Source: Cudoniella acicularis
Taxonomy: Eukaryota > Ascomycota > Leotiomycetes > Helotiales > Helotiaceae
DNA: 25,348 nt
Reading direction: 5' to 3'
Assembly (NCBI GenBank): GCA_013054445.1
Contig: JAAMPI010000807.1
Location: 1 to 25,348, forward strand
The first letter of the stretch is position 1, and every line of letters begins with the position of its first letter. Position numbers and translations under genes: made by a program. This document shows positions 9,271 through 19,794 of this stretch, in pieces. Under the pieces are notes generated by a model. The model saw only the letters and a list, made by a program, of their open reading frames with translations. It did not search any database and had not been told where the DNA came from.

Positions 9271-11043
9271 TCACTGTCCAGAGCCTCTCATTTTCTCCAA
9301 TTGAGCCGATTTGACCCAGTCACTGCTCTGCTCAAATGTTATACTGTAAGTTTGCTCAACGCAAACTTCAATGACATCTTTCTCGCCGGGAAGCCCTCCC
9401 ATTGGACCCACCCCATGCTGCGTGAAGTTTTCTCGACTTGGCAACTCTATCCCATGATTGATATTCCAAGGCATGGAGCCTTGCTGTACGCCTATGCGTG
9501 TTCTCCAGCTTGTATTAGAGTTTCCTCTATTTTCAGTGGAGCCAGTCGCGTTCGCTGCGAAAAGCCCTGGCATGTATCTGGCGAGAAGAGGACGAAGAGT
9601 CATAAGTGACGTACAGATCATGGATGAGTAGAGTTCTACTACAGTCCAGATAACGGGGTCTGCGTTGAACCCTATTTTGCAAATCAGAAGTTTGTTCTAT
9701 CAAAGAGCATAATTTACTTACAGGTTGCGTCTGGTGAGTGAGTCAGTTGATAAGAAACCATCCATCTCAACCGCCACATACTAATAAAACAAGCGCTGTA
9801 GGTGAATCAGTACCTTGAAAAACTCACCATCGATAAGACAGATTTTTACTTACAAAGAACCCAGAGCAAACATCAAAATAAGGGCAATCCTCTTCCGCAA
9901 GCTGAGTTGCAAAGACTTCAGCTGGGGAATTGGGAGGAGAATAATTACAATGTCTTCAAAGATGGCAATCGCGCCTCCTGCAAACACCATTCCATTCAAA
10001 CCGATGCACTTTCCATTTACACTCAAGTCCCAAACGGCGCGGACGGGAATGCATTGGAACGCGACTGCAAACACGAAACTGATGAGAGTACAAGAAACTG
10101 CTACAATTGCAATCTTTGTGATGAGGCGAAAGCGGCTACCGGGGAAAATCCTTAAGTAGAAGAAGAGAACAGACAACTTCGCAAGGAAGACAATAATAAC
10201 GTATAGAATGCAAGAAATATAGTAATACTGTCTAGATCAGCCTGGAAGCCTGTAGATTTAAAATATTTTCAGTTACTCACCTTCTGTATAGGAACAAGGT
10301 TTTGCGGTGGAACGTTCCATAGGTGGTCTCCGAGTCCGGCTACAGCAGCTGAGATCTGTTAGCTGTCACCTCCGCGCCGATTTGAGCATCACAAGAGTAA
10401 ATCTGTTAGTCCATACCTAACATCGCAACTGCTGACATTGGTATTAAAAGTAACTTATTATGATAGTTAGTTTATAATTTTATGACGTGTAGGAGTGCGG
10501 CTCCTGAAGAATATCTTACACCAGCAACAATTACAATCCAATCATCCCACCAAAAACTCCCGACCAGATACCGCGACACTCCACGTAATATAATGAACGG
10601 GAAGGTAATAGCGGTCGTAATGATCATTGCTCGTAAAACCTCATTTTTCCGTGAAGGCTGAGGAACGTCATTGCAAATCAAATCTTGGGAAACGATTGCA
10701 GAAACTATATAGACTTTTAGATCAAATGGAGAGGGCTAAAGTTTGAGACTGTACCTATCTGCTCTGTTTGATTGCATGTTGCTTGTACGCAAATAAACTG
10801 CTCATTTTGCAGAGTGTTATTCTTGCAAAAGCAATTTTGAATATCTGTCAAAGGGCAATTTGCAATTGCGAAGGTTTTAACAGAGCATTCAACCTTGGAA
10901 ATTTATTAGATTTTTGATAGCGAGTTTGGGGAGGGCATATTACTAACTGTGCAAGGAGGAAATTGTGAGATTGCGGCAGTGAGATTAAACGATGCCTGGG
11001 TAACCGTGAACAGAGTCGCAATACACCAGACAGAGAAAAACAT
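9271..11043 (-). CDS. PTH11-type GPCR-like receptor with N-terminal CFEM domain (8 exons)
   Basis: A plasma-membrane seven-TM protein of the fungal PTH11 class; some members are needed for surface sensing in plant pathogens. Exons (minus): 11043-10948, 10893-10755, 10704-10520, 10453-10417, 10348-10281, 10227-9854, 9795-9722, 9671-9271. Introns are 50-68 nt and all phases agree, giving 457 aa ending in TGA. The signal peptide is MFFSVWCIATLFTVTQA. The CFEM domain has eight Cys at residues 31, 35, 45, 53, 55, 67, 72 and 89, with Asp49 in the conserved DIxNCFC context. The rhodopsin-like core shows ITFPFIILRGVSRY, FWWDDWIVIVAG, AVAGLGDHLWNV, AKLSVLFFYLRIFP, PIPQLKSLQLSLRKRI and MICTSLMTLRPLLARYMP. 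A polar cytosolic tail of roughly 95 residues follows. No stop or frameshift is seen, in contrast to most neighbours. The ligand is unknown. Confidence 0.9.
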
Positions 11044-13509
11044 TGTCTTGGAAATTGACTGTCGGATCTGATTGACAGGTTTTACGACCTCTTATTCCAT
11101 AATTTTCAACTTTTGGCATAGATTCAATTCATTGGCGCTGTGAAGCTGGCGAGCGGCGAGTAACAAGATGCTACTTTAGTGGGGTCTCCACAGATAGATA
11201 TACGTGCCTGTGAGGCTGAGAGTATTGAAGGCACGGCGTCGGATATAAGCATCTAGGCTGCGGGATCTGGATACGAACGCACGCATACGGCGTTATCCCA
11301 GAATGTAACACAGTAGCATGCGCCTTGAAGGCACATGACGACTAGAGGAACCAACTCATTGCTGAAGAAGGGATGCAGTGGAATTCGAATTGGATAATTT
11401 TTTCCATGCGGATGTATTGTAGCGCTCGTGCTAGGCCAAAAAAAAAGAACGCAAACATGTTACTGTTCAATGTTTCATATCATCCACATGTAGCAGCTCA
11501 CAAATGCGTAGATTAAATGCATATATTCAGTCCATCGCAGAATTCTCAACGACCAAACGGTGCAATAATTCCAAAAGCTGTCGAATCTCTATCGCCGACG
11601 CCACCTAGATACAGATTGTTCATACCATGTCAGTATGCAGTAAAACAAAAGAAGAATCATTTGGACAGGTTTTCATTTCACTTTCCCGCCAAAACTAATG
11701 GGTTTGAGGAACTACTCTACATGAATATTGACCCTTCTCTTACACATTGAGACTGATGACTTCATAGCTTCCAAACATAGCTAAATCTTATCTATTGCCC
11801 TGTCTGGATTTCAGGGCATGGTTGCATCACCGAGATAGTCTTCAGAGCCGAGAGACAGGATCATCCCCCCTGTTCGCTGCAACCGTCTTCCCAGAAGCAG
11901 TAAAAGATGACTAAAAAGTTTCTTGAATCCCAAGAACGATTAAACGAATAAGCTGCTGTACCAAAGGGTTGTCATACCTTTCACGCGAAAAATGTGCTGC
12001 AGTGCATATGGAGGCTAAGACTTGGTGATATTGGTTTTGGTTTTCGTGAGTTGAATTGTAACCTTATAATTATTGTTAATATTCCTCATACGCCAGACAC
12101 CATTAATTAATTTCCTTGAACCAAATTATTATGCTCCCAAAACGTTTTCTTTCTCTCTGGGAGAAATATTGATTTATTATGGTGGGTTACACCTGCCTGA
12201 CTCGTTTGAGCGCATGCTGCATGCACATCGTGCTCCGCCTCACTTAGTACCCTAAAATTCAGGTACCTCCACAACCTCTACCAGATAACTGTGAAAAAGT
12301 GCAACGGCATCAGGGCGTCATTTTTGTGAACATGTCTTGCCTGAAGTGTCCGTTTCCCTTTTGTTCGTCGTTGGGTTTTCCCCGAGGTCGTGAAAAATCA
12401 CTTCAAAATAGTTAAATAACCATTAATAAATGCCTCGAACCATTTAGGTATAAAGTTATAAGACTACTCTAAGAGCCTATTTCTCCAAGGGCTTTATCAC
12501 AACTTTACTTTATGCTATTCAACTTTTGAAGTGTTGCTCTCCCTAGTACCAGGTGATTGGGCTTGCTACCCCGCGCAGGGTACAATTGTCTCCTCACAAG
12601 ACTAGTAATTTCAAAATTGCGTTTAATTACTAAGCCAATTGCTCTAGACCTAAACGTTAACCCAAACGCCAATTCTTTGCTCCAATTTTTTGTCTATGTT
12701 TAATTCTCCCTTGTACTCTAAGCTAACAATTCCTACCCGAAAGGGTTGTCCACACTGTGCCCGCCACTAGAGACGAAGTCTTTGGCTCCATTCACTGTTC
12801 GAACCCTTTTTGTGTCACCCTGTCTTTCCTCTGATTCATCACGTAATAACCCTATTTTATTAAAGCATTTTCCTTGACCAGCTTTGTTATCTTCCTGCTA
12901 CTTAGATCATCCCATTTTTCCATTGATCAGAGTAACTACTAATGTTTCACTTTTGCTAAAAGACTTTATAAACTCTGGTAATGTTACTTGAAGCGAAATT
13001 GCTATAGTATGGTACTAGAAGTATTTAACTATAGCCTTGCAGAAACGACACGAGATTGAAAATATTTAACGCTGCTTTAATGCTCAGTACACCACCCTTC
13101 TGCCTTGATTGTATGAAAATTGTCAAGAAAGAATAAGAGATTATTGAACTAACGTTTAATTTGGTGCTGTTTCCGCACGGGCCATGGTCGTTGGTCGAAA
13201 TCCTCTGGAAGGGTTGAGAATAGGTACAGTATCGAGGTATCTAGTTAGGGGAGGTTGCAAACCCGGACCGGCCCGCTAGGCCGGCTTCCAACACGCCACA
13301 TCGCTCCTAGCGTAACAGCTGCAATTTCAACTAAGCATGGTTGCTTGACCGCCTCCTTGAGCTCCTTCACTCGGTACAAGGTCTTCATATTCTAAAACGC
13401 CTTTCTTCAGTCTATACGGCCTCTGCGGGAATAGTTCCACCCGTCTCTATCCTTATCGATTCTATAATCCATTATTCTCTTGCTACTTTCAACCATCTTC
13501 CACAGCACC
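11044..13509. other. 2.5-kb region without a recognisable gene
   Basis: Only short, unspliced open frames such as 11517-11750 (+) and 12073-12255 (+) occur, with no family resemblance. The left end (11044 to about 11400) is the promoter side of the receptor gene. The right end (about 13330-13509) is CT-rich, as in a 5' UTR, and leads into the WD40 gene. The middle is moderately AT-rich, with no clear repeats seen by eye. Confidence 0.5.
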
Positions 13510-14587
13510 ATGCCGAACCCAAGAGCTACTTTTCTCGTGAATTTTGATACTGCCGTCCAAGACCTTTGCATCACGGAGAATTATATTGCCGCCCAGACAG
13601 TAGGAGGAACCCTTGCCGTTCTAAACTCCGAGTGTCAGCATCAACATAAATCTCTTGCCGACAGCGGCAGCGGGGCCGAGACGGAAGAATGCACACATCG
13701 CCGACTTTTAGAGGTTGGAAAGAACTGGGCCATCGCAGGCTACCGCGACATACTAGCCGTCGCATGTGACGATGGGACTGTGTGTTTATGGGATCTCAGC
13801 ACAGGGTACGACTAATTTCACTGAATAACCAAACAGTGTTTTATTAGTAGCGGGGTATTAACGATTATTCCAGATCCAAGCTGCACACTCTAACTGGCCA
13901 CACCGATAGCGTCTTCTCAGTATACTTCCCCTCTCCCTCAACTGTTATCTCTGGCTCAGCAGATAACTGTATCCGCATATGGGATGCCCACTCTGGTCAG
14001 TGTCAGCTGGTCCTTCGCGGTCATACTGGAACAGTATATGGTCTATTAATGCACGATAACCTGCTGGTATCTGGTAGTGCAGATAACGCGGCTAGGATCT
14101 GGGACCTCACGACTCACCAGCCTTTACATGTACTTGGTGGACACCCAAGCTATGTCACCAAGCTGGAATTCAATGAAGATTACACTCTGCTAGCAACAGG
14201 GAGCGGTGGAGGAATCATCAAGATCTGGAGGGTGACTGATGGGTAAGCATATATCCGCTCAATTTTTCTTCTAACCAGTGTGTTGACAATAACTCCTCAA
14301 GCTCATGTGTTGCGACTTGCGAAGGTCACCAGAAGATGGCTACACAACTTACGAGTCGTGGTGATAAGCTTGTTTCATGCGGTGCAGACGGTACGATTCG
14401 GGTTTGGAACTGGTATGATGGCTCTCCTGTTTCTAATCTAGAGGCACATGCAGGTGCCGTAAGAGGGATTGTTTGGACTGAAGAGTATGTTTTGTCCGCG
14501 GGAACTGATGGGAGAGTAAAAGTTTGGGAATCAGAAAAGGGCCAAGGGGTATCTAAATTTGCTAAGCCAGCTATGGTGGTTTGGTAG
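13510..14587 (+). CDS. WD40-repeat protein (Cdc4/Fbw-like propeller), stopped by TAG before the last blade
   Basis: A beta-propeller scaffold resembling the WD40 half of F-box/WD proteins; no F-box is visible. Exons: 13510-13805, 13874-14242, 14302-14587. Introns are 68 and 59 nt, both phase 2 (donors GTACGA and GTAAGC). ATG 13510 follows CAGCACC. The blades read GTVCLWDLSTG, then LTGHTDSV...NCIRIWDAHSG, LRGHTGTV...NAARIWDLTT, LGGHPSYV...GIIKIWRVTDG, CEGHQ...GTIRVWNWYDG and LEAHAGAV...GRVKVWESEKG. The 316-aa product ends at TAG 14585 just after AMVVW, inside a further blade whose second half continues in frame (next entry). SCF-type substrate recognition is possible by family, but without an F-box it is only a guess. 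Confidence 0.82.
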
Positions 14588-14701
14588 TTTGGTGCAGGGC
14601 ATGGGAAGCTTGTGGCAGTGTCGAAGATTGAAAAGGGTCAAATATGTATTGGGGTCTGGGACATGCTCGGGTTAAAGTTGGACAAGGACATTACCCGGTA
14701 A
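14588..14701 (+). pseudogene. In-frame continuation of the WD40 gene after TAG
   Basis: The frame continues past TAG 14585-14587 for 37 codons to TAA 14699-14701. It reads HGKLVAVSKIEKGQICIGVW then DML, which completes the last propeller blade (a 'kLV...i.VWDm' strand pattern). CAG to TAG is the simplest explanation. A GT at 14698 (GTAAAG) could also start a further intron, so the true end is uncertain. Confidence 0.6.
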
Positions 14702-15675
14702 AGACCGTAGAATATGTCATATACTAATCTATCCCATTATACCCTCACTAAACCTGTGCTCAGTTCAATCCCACCAGTTACCCCTTTTCACCTTCCTACA
14801 AGTTGAAATACTCCACCAGCAAAGTTTCACCCTTGTTGTTGTTATTTACTAGGCTACGGTATCGAGCATTGTTACCTATGGATGTATACGGGACAGTGCT
14901 TTGGTGTCCATGGAATACAGAAAGTACAGATGCCGAGATATACGCGTTACCCTCCACTGTCAAGAGCACTTCTTAGGTATTCAATTCAGCTGGTTCACTT
15001 GGCAAACCATCACTCACGAACCCAAAGCCAAGTTAAAAAGCTCCACTTCCCCATCAATAAATGACGTATAAAATAAGACACAACGATAAAGTAAGTTTAT
15101 GTGAGACATCAGTCCCGATTTTATATCCTAGCCACCTTGAGCTTTTTCGTAAAATGCTGTTTAGGATGGGCCTTTAGTATGTGACCAGTGATTTTACGAA
15201 TCGAATTTGTATTTTATTTTCTAAGGGAAAAGAGCGTCAAACACTTGAAAAGGAAGCTCCAAAAATGAGTAACTGAATGAGGGGCTTGTCGGGCCAAAGT
15301 ATAGGGTTGGGCACGTGATGTCGTGTAAACGAGATCATGTGGGATACTCAAGGGAAGATACTCAATTTGAGGGTCAACATATACGATTCAAGACTTACCA
15401 AAGTAGTTTGATACCTCAGAAATGGGCGAACCATTCATCCCGTATTATTAGGGATTTTCAAAACGGTGTATTTTTAAAGCTGCGCCATTAAGCACGTGTG
15501 AAATGCCACCCTGTAATTCGCGTGTTTCTCGGCGCGTAAAACTGGAACCTCATCATCTGCAGAACCAAATCCTAAACACCAACATCCACCGTTCAACGGA
15601 TTCACCTATACGGATATCGCATCCTCATGTGATACAGATTCAAGCACACTACGCTCTTATCGATCTCCATGCATA
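14702..15675. other. Intergenic region with the ABHD12-like gene promoter
   Basis: No gene recognised. CACGTG boxes lie at 15312 and 15493. The last 100-150 nt are C-rich and low in G, like a fungal 5' UTR. An ATG at 15669 precedes the hydrolase start out of frame. Confidence 0.5.
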
Positions 15676-15839
15676 ATGGCAAATTCCATCGCTCTACTGT
15701 TTTTCAAATATGCTTCGGTTTCGGTCGCTGTCTTAGTGGGCCTTTATGCTATACTTCTGGGGCTCCTCACTACGGCCTCTTTTCAATCCAATGTGGTTTA
15801 TCTTCACCGGATTCAGATGACTTGGTTCAAAGATCTTGA
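15669..15839 (+). promoter_or_regulatory. Overlapping upstream ORF at the hydrolase start
   Basis: An ATG seven nt before the hydrolase ATG opens a 56-codon frame that overlaps its beginning and ends at TGA 15837-15839. If the transcript starts upstream, ribosomes must skip this ATG by leaky scanning to make the enzyme. Translation of the uORF is not shown. Confidence 0.35.
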
Positions 15840-16875
15840 CGTCCCAGAAATATTCGGATTTCTGCACAACCAAGTTACTCCATTTTCTATCAAGTCCTCA
15901 GATGGCGGATTGCTGTATGCGTGGCATATTTTACCCGTCGAATTATATCGCAAATACGAAGACGACCTGATTGCTGAGCCATCTGGATTTGTCTCCGACT
16001 TTGAGTCTCGTGTCGCTTTTAATTTGCTGCGAGATGACCCTAATGCTCGATTGATCCTTCATTTCCATGGGGCTGCAGGCACCGTTGGATCGGGTTACAG
16101 AACGCCAAATTATCGAGCGCTCTCAGCCGGTTCACCAGGTAAAATTCACGTTTTGACTTTCGATTATCGAGGATATGGACGCAGCAAAGGTACCCCATCT
16201 GAGCGTGGACTTATCATTGACGCGCTTTCAGTCGTCGATTGGGCGACAAAGGTCGCCGGGATTCCGCCATCCCGGATCCTCATATTTGGTCAATCTTTAG
16301 GGACAGCGGTGAGTCTTGCTGTCTCCGAACATTTTGCTGTTCAAGACCCGCCCGTATTCTTCGCAGGAACTATATTGGTTGCCCCCTTTGTTGACGCAGG
16401 GACGCTTGTTGCCACGTACTGGATTGCGGGTTCAATTCCTCTTCTGTCTCCAGTAGCCAAATTCCCGCCGCTCTTCAGATATCTGAGAACTCTCCTAAGG
16501 GATAAGTGGCTCAGCAAAGACAGAATTGCATCATATATCAAGGCCAATGAGGCCAATGGACAAAAGTATAGGATGACCATCATTCATGCCGAGGACGATT
16601 ATGACATCCCATGGCACCACTCACAATTTCTGTTCTGGCATGCAGTGAATGCTACAGTACCGGGAGGGATTACATACGAAGATCTTGAGTTGAAGAAAGC
16701 GGAAAGCAAAATGAACCTAGGCTCAACCGGAACCTTGATGGAGTGGCGAACGGAGAACGGGTTGATTAGGGAGGAGATTTTAAAATACGGCCTGCACGAT
16801 GTCATCATGGAAAACCCAGTCATAACTTTGGCCGTCATGCGCACCTTGACAGGTGTCGACCCAACTTTCAGTTGA
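15676..16875 (+). CDS. ABHD12-like alpha/beta hydrolase, membrane anchored
   Basis: A single-exon serine hydrolase of 399 aa. An N-terminal hydrophobic segment (residues about 12-36) should anchor it in a membrane. The oxyanion region is LHFHGAAG (128-135), followed by TFDYRGYGRSKG (161-172). The nucleophile elbow GQSLG puts Ser at 207. Asp308 lies in HAEDDYDIPW and His374 in YGLHD, completing the triad with the expected order and spacing. These features match the ABHD12 group, whose animal members hydrolyse lysophospholipids and monoacylglycerols; the substrate in this fungus is unknown. The frame is uninterrupted and ends with TGA. It shows no damage and is probably functional. Confidence 0.9.
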   Translation: MANSIALLFFKYASVSVAVLVGLYAILLGLLTTASFQSNVVYLHRIQMTWFKDLDVPEIFGFLHNQVTPFSIKSSDGGLLYAWHILPVELYRKYEDDLIAEPSGFVSDFESRVAFNLLRDDPNARLILHFHGAAGTVGSGYRTPNYRALSAGSPGKIHVLTFDYRGYGRSKGTPSERGLIIDALSVVDWATKVAGIPPSRILIFGQSLGTAVSLAVSEHFAVQDPPVFFAGTILVAPFVDAGTLVATYWIAGSIPLLSPVAKFPPLFRYLRTLLRDKWLSKDRIASYIKANEANGQKYRMTIIHAEDDYDIPWHHSQFLFWHAVNATVPGGITYEDLELKKAESKMNLGSTGTLMEWRTENGLIREEILKYGLHDVIMENPVITLAVMRTLTGVDPTFS

Positions 16876-17305
16876 TGCGAAGATCAGACAGACTTGAAGT
16901 TTATGTTTTTAGCCCAAAGTTTTTGGGCGAAAATAGGAGGCTGGTCTAGTTACTATAGACGTTTTATGGGCTTTCGTTGACATTGATACAATCAAGTATG
17001 TTTCAATACGATTATTTTGTGATTTCTCTTGTTCTTTGCCTGTGCTATTTTTGCAAACTTCCCCAAAAATAATTATACGAAAATTTCACCCCAACAGTAT
17101 CCGTTGCATAGAGAGGCTGAGATCCAAAACGCCACAGACTAGCAAATATAACAGGCAATTAACTGATCACATAAACAGACACCATCCATTACCCTTCGCC
17201 GAAGAAATCTCAGAGTGTCCCTCTGACGACGAGACCTGCATATCCACATAGTCGGTCATAAAACGTGGATCCAGTAATTTGAAGCGACGTAAGTCTCGTA
17301 AATTG
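16876..17305. other. Spacer between convergent genes
   Basis: The 3' flanks of the hydrolase (+) and the broken membrane-protein gene (-). A short TTTTTAGCCCAAAGTTTTTG stretch lies near 16904, with local self-complementarity (CCCAAA/TTTGGG). No gene recognised. Confidence 0.45.
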
Positions 17306-18270
17306 CTAGATCAGCCGCCTGAATGCCGCCATGACAATTGTAATTGTGACCACGCGACTCATGAGGTACAACGCGGGAGAAACAATGCTAATAATTGTCA
17401 AGAAACCACCGCATCGGAAGAAGACCCTCTCGAAATGCATAAAAATCAACATGGTGATGATTGGCACAAAAGCTCCTCGCCAAAGCCATTGCTCAACAAG
17501 CGTCGGGAAAATTGTGAACCAAGATATCAAGTGAAGTGCTGGGAATGATGTCCCAAAGAAACAGATTAGGGGCCAAATCTTCGACCGGTATAATTCGGGG
17601 TCCCACTGTGCGAGAATGGTCTCTTTCGGCCTGGCGGATACTGATTTGCAACGGGCTTCTAGATCCTCGATCGCTTCAGAGACCACTACCTTGTTTTGAT
17701 CAACTCTTTGCACTGCCTTCTCTTGGTATTCCCGAATGGCGATGTCTTCCGCCTCCTTCTCAAATACACGGGGAGTAAGAGCCCATATACTCCAAATTGT
17801 ATCCTGTTGTCCTCTGTTCTCACCGTCGAACGTGTTGCTAACGGCCATTGACTCGAATTCGGCCACTTGGTCCGGAGACATGCGAGGGTGATCGATGATT
17901 GAGGGCGACAGCACATCTTTTGGCTTCACCTACCAAAAGAAATAGGTGACAACGAACAGCGGGACATAACTCAAAGGCATTGCCTCGAGCGGACAGAGGA
18001 GGAGCTGATGAGCAGTTCGCATTATGCTCTGTGCAACGAACCAAGTCACTTGTACCAAAGCAGCCAGCTTCACCATACTGTCCGCATTGCTCTTGTCCCG
18101 TATGACAATCTCGTCCAATCCATATTGCGCGTGTTCGTCCCAGTTGATCAGACCATTTTGGAGTAGCCAGGCGAATTGATTTAGCCACACTACTTTTTTT
18201 TTCCATACGGCGTACGATATTTCAGAGCAAGCATGCTGATGTAGAACACATGAACCGTTTTTAAGCGTCC
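17306..18270 (-). pseudogene. Broken multipass membrane protein of an expanded fungal family
   Basis: Resembles a large, functionally undefined ascomycete membrane-protein family with the layout 'DKSxxDxxVK...VQVxWF...R...LxxxEx...YVxxWWxKPxDV'. Visible in order: VFYISMLALKYRTPYGKKK (about 18257-18200); VVWLNQFAWLLQNGLI; DKSNADSMVKLAALVQVTWF; LEAMPLSYVPLFVVTYFFW; then VKPKDV and the long 207-codon rest with three to four TM segments. There are two lesions. A T9 run on the plus strand (18194-18202) shifts the frame; T10 would join the parts. TAG at 17932-17930 sits exactly between W and VKPKDV, where the family has WW. TGG to TAG is a TpG to TpA change. The N-terminal part is missing upstream. 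A tandem TTGCGCCTCA repeat lies just beyond (18310-18329). Confidence 0.68.
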
Positions 18271-18309
18271 TTGAGTTGCTTCCGCACGGTCTTAACCATT
18301 CTATCGTTC

Positions 18310-18329
18310 ATTGCGCCTCATTGCGCCTC
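18310..18329. repeat. Tandem duplicate of a 10-bp unit
   Basis: TTGCGCCTCA occurs twice in direct succession. A small local duplication upstream of the broken membrane-protein gene. Confidence 0.6.
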
Positions 18330-19133
18330 ATTTCGTCAACGCCAATAGAAGGCTGATTTGAAAAGTAAACTGTAGCTTAGAATGCCACTTTCACGGCAAG
18401 CAGACCTCGTGTTTGCCTTATAATCCCTAGCCTGGATACACGACACTCGAAATAGCAGAAGTTGTTTTGCGTTCCCTGTCAAAAGCCCGGCATATATGCA
18501 GGCGCTGTGGCCCTAAGAGCTGGTGTTTCGCGAACTTGTTAGAGTTAGAACTTTCTACCAACCAATGAATTCCAAGTCCCAAAACACGGAATTTCAGGAG
18601 ATTTTTTTGGTAAAACCAATGTTTGCATTGAACAATTTTCACGATAATTCAAGCATGATCTTAAACTCCATCCCCCTATTCCTCAATACACCCCACTATT
18701 TTGCAGAGCCACATGACCACTACCCCTTTTGCGCAACAACCTCGTTCTAGCACTGTGGAAACACACTTCAATCCTCCATTATAAACTCCATGTTTATGTA
18801 ATTATCACTGTCTTCTTCAAATAATTGATAAATGCCTCATCTTGGAAGTCCAATTTGGAAAAGACAGCCATTGTGTAACAAAGAGCGGCAAGATGTCTCA
18901 TGGACAGCCATGATATTGGCTCTGATATCTGACCCCGCTTCAGCCATTATTTTTCTCCCCGCTATCAGATTGGACTGATACCAGATCACAAGAAAAACGA
19001 CAGCCTCAAGGCGAAGTTCACCCAGCTTAAGTCGCGGCCGGCTCCCCGATCTCCAGGTCTTATCTCTCCTTCCAAACTACAACAGTCATTTTCTTCACAC
19101 CAGCAATCTACCCCCTTTCGTGCCCGTCAAAAC
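18330..19133. other. Intergenic region, promoter side of the eight-Cys protein gene
   Basis: No gene seen. The stretch 19040-19133 is pyrimidine-rich with few G, typical of a fungal 5' UTR before an ATG (AAAACATGTC at 19130). Confidence 0.5.
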
Positions 19134-19794
19134 ATGTCACATCTCCACTATCCCATCTTCCTCATCCTAACGATTATCCTCCCCCTCTCTCTCCCCACAA
19201 ACATATCCATCGACCAAACTAGCGGCTACCTAACGCAACGCCTGTGCGCGGCCCTCTGCCTCTCCAATCCCAACACCTACGTCGACGTGCGCTCCTTCAT
19301 CGGCTGCCCCGCAGACCCCTACGGCCAAAACGAATGTTACTGTCGCTAGGATTTGCACTCGTCGGCGTCGGAATACCTCACTACCTGTGTGAGCACCGCT
19401 TGCACCGGCGCCGACACGGCCGATGTCCAAGGTGTCATCTCGGTGTATAATGCGTACTGTTTTGGTGCCGTAGGTGCTACGCCTGTGAATGTGGCGGCTG
19501 TGACGACGGTGGCCTCGGTGATAGAAGGGGGGAATACGGTAGCTCATACAACTGTGCAGAATGGACCGAGTAGTAGTAAGTTGAGGGGACTTTTGCTGGC
19601 TTTTACATGGTCTGACGTATCTCCTCCTTTTTAACTTAGCAGCTTCGTCGCAATCTGATTCTACGGGAGGGAGCAATACTGGCTCGTCCCTCTCAGAGCA
19701 AGACAAGATAGCGCTTGGGGTCGGAATTAGTTTCGGGGTCATCAGTGTGATTGGTGTATGTGTCGCGATTTACAGGTGTGTGAATGCAATGTGA
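19134..19794 (+). pseudogene. Secreted eight-cysteine, single-TM surface protein with in-frame TAG
   Basis: A probable extracellular CFEM-like Cys-rich domain on a membrane anchor. The signal peptide is MSHLHYPIFLILTIILPLSL. Cysteines appear as LCAALC, IGC, NECYC, then after the stop TTC, TAC and AYC: eight in total. TAG at 19347-19349 falls directly after NECYCR, and the frame continues with DLHSSASEYLTTCVSTAC, as expected for this family. Exon 1 is 19134-19575. A 64-nt intron (19576-19639; GTAAGT, CTGAC branch) leads to exon 2 (19640-19794), with a Ser/Gly-rich hinge and the TM helix ALGVGISFGVISVIGVCVAI, ending TGA. Read through, it has 198 positions. CAG to TAG or TGG to TAG would both explain the stop. 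Without readthrough or editing, only 71 residues are made. Confidence 0.68.

Noticed and set aside
9802..10159. Plus-strand ORFs opposite the receptor gene
   Set aside because: They overlap the receptor's largest exon in antisense and show no domain; the minus-strand frame matches the PTH11 family throughout.
12790..12830. Possible tRNA T-loop (TTCGAA)
   Set aside because: No matching T-stem, D-arm or acceptor stem around it.
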